In this document: positions 1 through 5,351 of the stretch, piece by piece
Layout: each line of letters opens with the position of its first letter
How positions within the stretch are numbered: the first letter of the stretch is position 1
NCBI GenBank assembly: GCA_003142915.1
Contig: PLNZ01000116.1
Location: 1-5,351 of the forward strand
Length of the DNA stretch: 5,351 bases
Direction: 5' to 3'
DNA from: Ignavibacteriales bacterium
Lineage (GTDB): Bacteria; Bacteroidota; Ignavibacteria; Ignavibacteriales; Ignavibacteriaceae
Translations under genes and position numbers: made by a program
Notes under the pieces: generated by a model
The model's database searches: none
Told to the model about the DNA's origin: nothing
Seen by the model: the letters and a program-made list of their open reading frames with translations, nothing else

Positions 1-191
1 AAGAGAAAAACAATAAAACCGGCAGAATAAATCTGCCTATTGAGATATGGCAGCGTTCAGGTGAATGGACTTTTCGATATAACTCTACAAGTTTGATTGA
101 TTCTGTAATTATTGATCCCGATAAGGTTTTACCGGATGTTAATCCTAATAACAATACATGGACTCCCGATTCTGAAAGCTCATTAAAATGA
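1..191 (+). CDS. C-terminal end of a probable M1-family metallopeptidase (partial, 5' end outside window)
   Basis: An open frame enters from the left edge (first full codon at base 3) and ends at TGA 189-191, giving 62 visible residues. The tail contains LPIEIWQRSGEWTFRYNS followed by IDSVIIDPDKVLPDVNPNNN. This pattern is what I recognise as the last beta-rich segment of M1 (gluzincin) aminopeptidase-like proteins of Bacteroidota and relatives: a strand with a Trp-Gln-Arg turn, then a 'DPD..LPDVN..NN.W' ending. The zinc-binding HExxH and GAMEN motifs would lie far upstream, so activity cannot be judged here. Such enzymes are usually exported and cleave N-terminal residues from peptides, but no signal peptide can be seen in this piece. 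No clear hairpin terminator follows the stop. The family call rests on recalled similarity of a short tail. Confidence 0.6.
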   Translation, partial: EKNNKTGRINLPIEIWQRSGEWTFRYNSTSLIDSVIIDPDKVLPDVNPNNNTWTPDSESSLK

Positions 192-330
192 TATTTTTAA
201 ATACCTTAGAACTTTTTTCGATAATGGATATAGGACGTAGTATTATGAACCCAAATTTTACAATAAGAATGACAATTGACCCTAAAACCTTATTCTAAAT
301 GCATTAAAAGGATTGTTTTTGTACTTTATT

Positions 331-345
331 TATTGCAATGCAATA
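331..345. repeat. Short perfect inverted repeat, possible operator
   Basis: TATTGCA-A-TGCAATA has perfect 7-base arms around a single central base. It lies about 130 bases upstream of the best promoter of the kinase gene and about 37 bases upstream of a second TATAAT at 382-387. A symmetric site of this size could bind a dimeric regulator, but in DNA this AT-rich one such palindrome can also arise by chance. No second copy was seen in the window. Confidence 0.3.
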
Positions 346-477
346 GAAGAACAATTTGTAACTTATTATATTTTAATGAGTTATAATATTAACCTCCCTT
401 TTAATTTCTTTAATGCAAAATTTAAGATAAATTATAAGAAGTTAATAAATTATATAAACTATTTCATTTTTTTCTTT

Positions 478-508
478 TTGCCTCTTAAATATTTATATTT
501 GTTATAAT
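478..508 (+). promoter_or_regulatory. Putative sigma-70-type promoter of the hybrid kinase gene
   Basis: A perfect TATAAT (503-508) is preceded by TTGCCT (478-483) at a 19-base spacing, with a T-rich tract just upstream of the -35. Transcription would begin near 515, leaving a leader of about 40 bases before the ATG at 556. The spacing is longer than the optimum of 17, and consensus hexamers are common in AT-rich DNA. A Bacteroidetes-type TAnnTTTG box is not present here. This is a prediction from motifs only. Confidence 0.4.
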
Positions 509-546
509 CTAATTTTTTGTGATTCAAGATTGGAACATAAAAAAGC

Positions 547-550
547 AGGA
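547..550 (+). promoter_or_regulatory. Ribosome binding site of the hybrid kinase gene
   Basis: AGGA ends five bases before the ATG at 556, a workable Shine-Dalgarno spacing. An out-of-frame ATG at 551-553 sits between them but opens only a seven-codon frame, so 556 is the supported start. Confidence 0.6.
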
Positions 551-555
551 ATGAA

Positions 556-2913
556 ATGCAGAGTTCAAAAATAGAATTTTTAACGAAATATAATTCTTTA
601 TTAAAACAGGCTCTTGATTCGTCAAAGAAGTTGCCTGATGATCTATGCGAATTTTTAGTAAGTGAATATGAACTACAGGCTATTCTCCTATTTAAAATTG
701 AAAAAAATCACACCTTAACTTTTTTAGGCAGGTCAAGTGAAGCTAAGAAAAGCTATACAAAGGATACTACAGTTGAATATTCTGCCGGTAATCTTATTAA
801 AAATAATTTAGCCCCTTCTTTTTTTGAAATTCAAGACGGATGTGAAATTCAGGCTTCCGAATACTCGATGTATGAAGGTTGTTTATATGTTAAATTGGCT
901 GAAAATGAAAATGCGCTTTTTAAAATTGCCAAAAAAACTTCATTTTCGAATATTGAACGCGATAATCTTCAAACTATTGGTGAAGCTATAGGTAACTTAT
1001 TGAAATTTTGGATTGGCAAAAATCCTTCTGGTTCTATTTCTACAAGCCAAATTATTTCCGATATTGCACATGAACTTAGAACACCTACAAACAGCATAAT
1101 GGGTTTTGCTTCTTTACTACTTGAAGATAAGCTTTCTTCTTCTCAGGCTGAATACGTTTCTACTTTAAAAGACAGCGCTTTTAACCTGCTTTCTTTAATC
1201 AATGATCTGATAGACCTTGCTAAAATAGATTGCAGTATAAATAAAGAAATTCTTACTCTTGTAAATATTAGAAGTTTTATTGATGAAGTTATTAAGCTTT
1301 TCTCGGATAAGATAAATAAGAGTAAATTAGAATTCATTATAAACATAGATAAAGATTTACACGATTCTATCAGGTTAGATGCTCCGAAACTCCGGTATAT
1401 ACTTATTAACCTGATTACCACATCATTAAGAATGACTGAAAGAGGGAAAATTTCTATTTCTGTTTCGGCGTTTGGTTTAAATAAACTGAATTTTAAAATA
1501 GCCGATTCAAGCGCCGGAATCTCTACAAATAAACTTGATGAAATTTTTAAGCCCTTTTCTTTAACCGAGTTATCAAATTCAAAAATAGGTAACATTACCG
1601 GTTTGGGGATTATCCTTACAAAAAAATATATTGAACTTCTTCAGGGCAGTATTTCAATTTCAAGTCTTGTTGGAAAAGGTACCGTATATAATTTTACAAT
1701 TGGTGTTGAGCAGCTTAACGCTATAGAGTCAAAGATAACAGCGCTGCCTAAACCGGGTAAGAAGAATAAAGTACTTGTAGTTGAAGATGATTATGCTACA
1801 TCCCGGCTTTTAAGCAATTATTTAAATAAATGGGGTTATGAACCTACTATTGTAAATTCCGCTGACCAGGCATTAAAAGCAATTGATAAGGAAATTTACC
1901 TGGCAATTTTGATGGACATTGTTCTTCCTGATTTAAATGGCTTTGAGCTTCTAAAGAAAATCAGGGAGCATAAGAACGCAAAATATACACCGGTTATAGT
2001 ATGTTCGGTGGAAGCTGAGCAGCAAAAAGCTTTCCTAATGGGAGCCGTTGAATATTTTGTAAAACCGATCAAGTATAAATATTTAGTTGAAGTTCTTACA
2101 AGCTACCGCCTTAAAAAAGATTCCAATATTTTAATTGTAGATGATGATGTTCCGACTCTTAATCTTATTAAGGAAGCGGTTACACAGGCAGGATATAATG
2201 CTATAGCCGAAGCGCACTCAAGTAAAGTAATGGACTTGATTGATGTTATTAATCTTGATATAGCCATCATCGATCTTGATATGCCTGAGTTAAACGGTTT
2301 TGATCTGATTAAACAGATAAAATCCAAACCTAAATTTTCAAAACTACCTATAATTATTTATACAGGTAAAGAAAACTACCAGGAAGATCTTAAAAAGATT
2401 GACGGATTGTTTGCCGACCTTCTTAAAAAGAGCAGCACAAATATTGAAGAGCTTTCAGAAACTATAAACCAGATGATTAATAGGTTTGATGAACCGACGT
2501 CTATGGAAGAAATTGCCGTTCAAAAAGAAGGAATTAAAATTCTTTTGGTTGAAGATTATAAACATTCACAGATTATTGTTACACGGCTTTTAAAGAAAAA
2601 CAATTTTGAATCTATAGTAGTTGTAGAAAACGGCGCAGAAGCTATTGAAGCGGTTAAGAAACTGCATTTCGATTTAATTCTTATGGATATGCAGATGCCT
2701 GTTATGAACGGCTTTGAAGCAACTGAGAAGATCAGGCAAATGCCCGAATATAAAGAAACTCCTATTATTGCCCTTACAGCTTTTGCAATGAAGGGTGATA
2801 GAGAAAAATGTCTTGAAGCAGGTGCAACAGATTATATTCCTAAGCCGATAGACAGCCAGGAATTTATTGAAAAAATAAAATATTTTGCGGAAAGCAAGCT
2901 GAAAGTAAGTTAG
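556..2913 (+). CDS. Soluble hybrid sensor histidine kinase with three tandem receiver domains (GAF-like, HisKA, HATPase_c, REC-REC-REC)
   Basis: This 785-residue protein senses an unknown signal and would pass phosphate from His to Asp. It has no signal peptide or membrane segment, so it should be cytoplasmic. Residues 10-152 look like a GAF-type sensor (ending SNIERDNLQTIGEAIGNLL). HisKA spans about 163-228, with acceptor His172 in HELRTP. HATPase_c spans about 268-383: Asp317, Phe331/Phe334 and the G2 glycines 349/351 are kept. However, the N-box Asn is Thr289 and the first G1 Gly is Ser319, so ATP/Mg binding may be weakened. REC1 (404-518) has Asp411/412, Asp454, Ser484 and Lys503. REC2 (523-640) has Asp529-531, Asp573, Thr603 and Lys625 but lacks the usual Pro and aromatic residue. 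REC3 (660-776) has Glu666/Asp667, Asp711, Thr741 and Lys763. There is no Hpt or DNA-binding output domain. The start ATG has AGGA five bases upstream. The family is certain; the signal and partner are unknown. Confidence 0.93.
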   Translation: MQSSKIEFLTKYNSLLKQALDSSKKLPDDLCEFLVSEYELQAILLFKIEKNHTLTFLGRSSEAKKSYTKDTTVEYSAGNLIKNNLAPSFFEIQDGCEIQASEYSMYEGCLYVKLAENENALFKIAKKTSFSNIERDNLQTIGEAIGNLLKFWIGKNPSGSISTSQIISDIAHELRTPTNSIMGFASLLLEDKLSSSQAEYVSTLKDSAFNLLSLINDLIDLAKIDCSINKEILTLVNIRSFIDEVIKLFSDKINKSKLEFIINIDKDLHDSIRLDAPKLRYILINLITTSLRMTERGKISISVSAFGLNKLNFKIADSSAGISTNKLDEIFKPFSLTELSNSKIGNITGLGIILTKKYIELLQGSISISSLVGKGTVYNFTIGVEQLNAIESKITALPKPGKKNKVLVVEDDYATSRLLSNYLNKWGYEPTIVNSADQALKAIDKEIYLAILMDIVLPDLNGFELLKKIREHKNAKYTPVIVCSVEAEQQKAFLMGAVEYFVKPIKYKYLVEVLTSYRLKKDSNILIVDDDVPTLNLIKEAVTQAGYNAIAEAHSSKVMDLIDVINLDIAIIDLDMPELNGFDLIKQIKSKPKFSKLPIIIYTGKENYQEDLKKIDGLFADLLKKSSTNIEELSETINQMINRFDEPTSMEEIAVQKEGIKILLVEDYKHSQIIVTRLLKKNNFESIVVVENGAEAIEAVKKLHFDLILMDMQMPVMNGFEATEKIRQMPEYKETPIIALTAFAMKGDREKCLEAGATDYIPKPIDSQEFIEKIKYFAESKLKVS

Positions 2914-2990
2914 TTCTCTAATTACCTGAATATATTTAGCCTGTTTAATGCATTCTGCTTCCCATTTTATATACCAACAATAAAATAATG

Positions 2991-3018
2991 TTGAACATTA
3001 ATCCTCTATTTTTAAATT
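2991..3018 (+). promoter_or_regulatory. Weak candidate promoter of gltX
   Basis: TTGAAC (2991-2996) and TAAATT (3013-3018) are spaced by 16 bases in the 134-base gap between the kinase stop and the gltX start. Each matches four of six consensus positions, and the predicted start near 3025 leaves a leader of about 20 bases. A TACAAT at 3033-3038 is a better hexamer but would start transcription almost at the ATG. The gap has no clear terminator, so read-through from the kinase gene is also possible. Confidence 0.2.
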
Positions 3019-3042
3019 TCATTCTAATTTAATACAATTTAC

Positions 3043-3047
3043 AGGAA
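3043..3047 (+). promoter_or_regulatory. Shine-Dalgarno-like AGGAA abutting the gltX start codon
   Basis: AGGAA directly touches the ATG at 3048, far closer than the usual 5-9 bases, so it may not work as a normal ribosome binding site. The start is still well fixed: an in-frame TAA lies at 3030-3032, no other start codon follows it before 3048, and the conserved N-terminal motif begins only six codons later. Bacteroidota and relatives often initiate with weak or absent Shine-Dalgarno pairing. Confidence 0.35.
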
Positions 3048-4508
3048 ATGATAAACGAAATTCCAAAAGTCAGATTTGCACCTAGCCCGACAGGTTATCT
3101 TCATGTGGGCGGATTAAGAACAGCACTTTATAATTACTTGTACGCAAAACATAATAATGGCGAATTCATTCTTAGAATTGAAGATACCGACAGGAACCGA
3201 TACGTTGAAGGTGCTTTGGAAAATTTAATTGAGTCGATTAAATGGTGCGGGTTAGAATATGACGAAGGTCCGGGGAAAGAAGGAAAATACGGCCCATATC
3301 TTCAATCTCAAAGGCTTGCTCTCTATAAGAAATATTCAGAAGAACTTATAGAAAAAGGTCTTGCATATTATTGTTTCTGCACTCCGGAGCGGTTAGAAGC
3401 ATTGAAGAAAGAACAACAGCAGCAAAAACTTCCACAGGCAAAATATGATAAGCATTGCCTGCGTTCAAACAAGGCAGAAATTGAAGCAAAACTTAAAAGC
3501 GGAATTCAAAAGGTAGTGCGCTTAAATGTAGAGCCAAATCAGAAAATAATATTTGAAGATGTTATCCACGGCAGAGTAGAATTCGACAGCAATAATGTTG
3601 ACGATCAGGTGCTTATAAAAAGCGACGGCTACCCGACATATCATTTAGCTAATGTTGTGGATGACCATTCGATGAAAATAACTCACGTAATCCGTGGAGA
3701 GGAATGGCTTTCTTCAACTCCTAAACATATTCTGCTGTATGATTTCTTCGGCTGGGAAAAACCGGTATTTGCGCATCTCCCTCTCCTGCTTAATCCCAAC
3801 CGCTCTAAATTAAGTAAGCGCCAGGGCGATGTTGCTGTAGAAGATTACCGTGCGAAAGGATATCTAAAAGATGCTCTTGTAAATTTCGTTGCACTACTGG
3901 GCTGGAATGCCGGCGATGATAAAGAATTTTATAGCATGAATGAACTTATTGAAAAGTTCTCTCTTGAAAGAGTAAATAAATCCGGCGCTGTATTTGATCT
4001 TGAAAAATTAAACTGGCTTAATGCGGAACACCTGCGTAAAAAGACAGATGAAGAACTCCTATCCTTACTTAAATTCGAGATTCATAATAATCTTGAGTTA
4101 AAAAGTCAAAGTTATTCAGATGAATATTTGTTGAATGTCGTAAATGCAATGAAGGAAAGAGTTTCTTTCATTAATGAGTTTTTAACAAAGAGCCCATACT
4201 TTTTTATAACGCCTTTAGAGTATGAAGAAACTGCACAACAAAAAAGCTGGAAGTATGAGACTCCGGAACAGCTTAAGAAATTACGTAATGCTTTTTCTTT
4301 ACTGAACAATCCGGCAAAAGAAGATTATGAACATGCACTTAAAAATGTAGCCGCTGAATTGAATATTGGAGTTGGTAAATTAATCCATCCGCTTAGACTT
4401 TCAGTTTCCGGCATGAGCACAGGTCCGGGAGTTTATGACATTTTACATATTCTCGGTAAAGGAGAAGTACTTAAAAGAATTGATACAGCGGTGGAGAAAA
4501 TAAAATAA
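3048..4508 (+). CDS. gltX: Glutamyl-tRNA synthetase (glutamate--tRNA ligase), class I
   Basis: The enzyme joins glutamate to tRNA-Glu using ATP, in the cytoplasm. All 486 residues are present, a normal length for bacterial GluRS. The N-terminus has VRFAPSPTGYLHVGGLRTAL, in which His19-Val-Gly-Gly is the HIGH signature, followed by RIEDTD (residues 43-48). IRGEEWLSSTPKH (215-227) and KLSKR (254-258), the KMSKS motif, complete the Rossmann catalytic core; LLGWNAGDD follows at 273-281. The alpha-helical anticodon-binding part fills roughly 320-486 and ends with GVGKLIHPLRLSVSG and a GP.VYDIL segment, as in the family. A putative zinc knuckle has Cys109-x-Cys111 and Cys137, but the His found two residues after the last Cys in the E. 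coli enzyme is Arg139 here (His136 is adjacent). Sequence alone does not show whether it also charges tRNA-Gln, but the neighbouring glnS makes that unnecessary. It converges on glnS with an 84-base gap. Confidence 0.97.
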   Translation: MINEIPKVRFAPSPTGYLHVGGLRTALYNYLYAKHNNGEFILRIEDTDRNRYVEGALENLIESIKWCGLEYDEGPGKEGKYGPYLQSQRLALYKKYSEELIEKGLAYYCFCTPERLEALKKEQQQQKLPQAKYDKHCLRSNKAEIEAKLKSGIQKVVRLNVEPNQKIIFEDVIHGRVEFDSNNVDDQVLIKSDGYPTYHLANVVDDHSMKITHVIRGEEWLSSTPKHILLYDFFGWEKPVFAHLPLLLNPNRSKLSKRQGDVAVEDYRAKGYLKDALVNFVALLGWNAGDDKEFYSMNELIEKFSLERVNKSGAVFDLEKLNWLNAEHLRKKTDEELLSLLKFEIHNNLELKSQSYSDEYLLNVVNAMKERVSFINEFLTKSPYFFITPLEYEETAQQKSWKYETPEQLKKLRNAFSLLNNPAKEDYEHALKNVAAELNIGVGKLIHPLRLSVSGMSTGPGVYDILHILGKGEVLKRIDTAVEKIK

Positions 4509-4524
4509 ATTTGTGTAGGAATTT

Positions 4525-4548
4525 AACTTGCCTGCCGGCAGGAAGGTT
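4525..4548. repeat. GC-rich palindrome between convergent gltX and glnS
   Basis: The core CCTGCCGGCAGG (4531-4542) is a perfect 12-base palindrome. Pairing continues outward through AACTTG/AAGGTT with one mismatch and one G-U, giving a 24-base imperfect inverted repeat. Its composition contrasts sharply with the AT-rich surroundings. RNA from either strand could fold with a CCGG tetraloop. Neither side has a run of Ts right after the stem, so it is not a standard intrinsic terminator, though it may still help to separate the two convergent transcripts. A REP-like dispersed repeat is the main alternative. No second full copy lies in this window. Confidence 0.6.
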
Positions 4549-4592
4549 CATAAAATCCCAACAATTAAAATGAAATCGAATTGGAATTGACT

Positions 4593-5351
4593 TTATTTCT
4601 GCTTCGCTCCCCAGCTATCTTTAAGCGTTACGGTTCTGTTAAAGACCAGTTTTTCTTTAGTTGTATATTTGGTATCTACACAGAAGTAACCATGTCTTTC
4701 AAACTGAAAACGGCTGCCGGGTTTTGAATCTTTCAAGGAAGGTTCTATTAAAGCAGTTGAAACAATTTCCAATGATGCGGGGTTTAACAATTCCAGGAAG
4801 CCTTTTTCTTTATCGGCGTCAGGGGCTTCTACTGTAAAGAGCCTGTCGTATAAACGGATTTCAGCATTAATAGCATGTTTTGTAGAAACCCAGTGTATAG
4901 TTCCCCTTACTTTTTTCTTGCTTGTCCCGGTTCCGCTTCTGGTTTCGGGGTCATAAGTACAGTGCAGCTCAACAACTTCACCTTTGTCGTTTTTTAATAC
5001 TTCTTCGCACTTTATTATAAAAGCATAACGCAATCTTACTTCACCGCCCGGCACTAATCTATGATAGCCTTTGGGAGGAACCTCCATAAAGTCCGTCTGT
5101 TCAATATAAATTTCGCGTGCAAAAGGAATTTTCCTTGTTCCCATTGATTGATCTTCAGGATTATTAATAGCATTTAGTTCTTCAACTGTATCTTTAGGAA
5201 AATTTGTTATTACAACTTTAAGCGGATGCATAACTGCCATAGCACGCTGAGCTTTTTTGTTCAAATCCTCGCGTATTGCAAATTCAAGTAATGCAATATC
5301 GGTAAGAGCATCGCGTTTAGCCACACCCACACTCTCGGCAAAGTTCCTTAT
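4593..5351 (-). CDS. glnS: Glutaminyl-tRNA synthetase, C-terminal part (5' end outside window)
   Basis: The enzyme attaches glutamine directly to tRNA-Gln using ATP. The reverse-strand frame is open to the window edge and ends at TAA (4593-4595), giving 252 residues, a little under half of the usual ~550. A GTG at 5330-5328 is an internal Val, not a start: the residues before it (IRNFAES) continue the conserved family sequence. The visible part covers the end of the catalytic region (VGVAKRDALTD, AIREDLN, RAMAVMHPLKVVI) and the two beta-barrel anticodon-binding domains, with landmarks PFAREIYIEQTDF, GGEVRLRYAFIIK, GTIHWVS, IRLYDRLF, EPSLKD, FQFERHGYFCVD and FNRTVTLKDSW. These match the E. coli GlnRS tail in order. 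The HIGH and KMSKS-type motifs lie beyond the edge. No frameshift or stop interrupts it. Its promoter is outside the window. Confidence 0.96.
   Translation of the reverse strand: MRNFAESVGVAKRDALTDIALLEFAIREDLNKKAQRAMAVMHPLKVVITNFPKDTVEELNAINNPEDQSMGTRKIPFAREIYIEQTDFMEVPPKGYHRLVPGGEVRLRYAFIIKCEEVLKNDKGEVVELHCTYDPETRSGTGTSKKKVRGTIHWVSTKHAINAEIRLYDRLFTVEAPDADKEKGFLELLNPASLEIVSTALIEPSLKDSKPGSRFQFERHGYFCVDTKYTTKEKLVFNRTVTLKDSWGAKQK

Larger units (their letters stand above)
192..555. other. AT-rich intergenic spacer without a convincing gene
   Basis: This 364-base stretch separates the peptidase tail from the hybrid kinase. It is clearly more AT-rich than the flanking genes. The only longer open frame (313-507, TTG start) encodes a Phe/Tyr/Asn/Lys/Ile-rich string typical of translated AT-rich DNA, has no ribosome binding site and shows no recognisable domain. 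A T-rich tract runs over about 462-479. Two TATAAT hexamers occur, at 382-387 and 503-508, and a 15-base inverted repeat lies at 331-345. The region is therefore best read as the 5' regulatory region of the kinase gene. I found no tRNA-like cloverleaf, insertion sequence end or strong terminator hairpin. Confidence 0.6.

Noticed and set aside
21..37. GGCAGA/TCTGCC hairpin with a five-base loop
   Set aside because: It lies inside the peptidase coding sequence, has no T-tract and no regulatory context, so it is most likely incidental.
188..298. 36-codon frame starting at an ATGA overlap with the peptidase stop codon
   Set aside because: The overlap looks like translational coupling, but there is no Shine-Dalgarno sequence and the peptide is short with no recognised similarity; a chance frame is as likely.
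276..301. TTGACC resembling a -35 box
   Set aside because: No acceptable -10 hexamer lies 16-18 bases downstream; the nearest AT-rich candidate is only 14 bases away.
431..479. Possible terminator: weak TATAA/TTATA stem followed by a T-rich tract
   Set aside because: The stem is only five A-T pairs and the T-tract starts several bases after it; it is far from the peptidase stop and fits better as sequence upstream of the kinase promoter.
313..507. 64-codon open frame with a TTG start in the spacer before the kinase
   Set aside because: Low-complexity Phe/Tyr/Asn/Ile/Lys composition follows from the AT-rich DNA; there is no ribosome binding site or recognisable domain, and the frame overlaps the likely kinase promoter.
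1143..1595. 150-codon reverse-strand frame inside the kinase gene
   Set aside because: It lies entirely opposite the HisKA/HATPase_c coding sequence, which is clearly the real gene; the reverse frame has no recognisable domain.
2103..2327. Reverse-strand frame opposite REC2
   Set aside because: Shadow of the conserved receiver coding sequence on the + strand.
4112..4309. Reverse-strand frame opposite the 3' part of gltX
   Set aside because: Shadow of the GluRS anticodon-binding region; no independent support.

Overview
The window is an AT-rich, densely coded bacterial fragment using the standard genetic code. It carries three readable genes plus the tail of a fourth. The peptidase tail, a soluble hybrid kinase with several receivers, a GlnRS gene and the low GC together suggest the Bacteroidota/Ignavibacteriota (FCB) side of the tree. 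That placement is inference, because no rRNA or other marker gene is present.

Layout: (1) Bases 1-191, + strand, are the C-terminal end of what looks like an M1-family metallopeptidase. (2) Bases 192-555 are a long, very AT-rich spacer with no convincing gene; it holds a 15-bp inverted repeat, a T-rich tract and a plausible promoter for the next gene. (3) Bases 556-2913, + strand, encode a 785-residue soluble hybrid histidine kinase: N-terminal GAF-like region, HisKA with the HELRTP box, HATPase_c, then three tandem receiver domains. (4) Bases 3048-4508, + strand, encode glutamyl-tRNA synthetase (gltX), complete. (5) Bases 4509-4592 are the convergent gltX/glnS spacer, with a strikingly GC-rich perfect 12-bp palindrome inside a 24-base imperfect one. 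(6) Bases 4593-5351, - strand, are the C-terminal part of glutaminyl-tRNA synthetase (glnS), running off the right edge.

How the genes relate: gltX and glnS are paralogous class I synthetases that supply Glu-tRNA and Gln-tRNA for translation. A real glnS implies direct charging of tRNA-Gln, not only the GatCAB transamidation route. The kinase is a signalling protein with no obvious functional tie to its neighbours; the 134-base gap to gltX argues against a tight operon. No DNA-binding response regulator or Hpt protein lies beside it.

The most notable points are the kinase's degenerate ATP-binding motifs (N-box Asn replaced by Thr289, G1 Gly replaced by Ser319) beside an intact phospho-acceptor His and three receivers that keep their phospho-acceptor Asp, and the GC-rich palindrome between gltX and glnS. 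I do not see a clearly new multi-gene system here; most of the window is ordinary housekeeping and signalling sequence.
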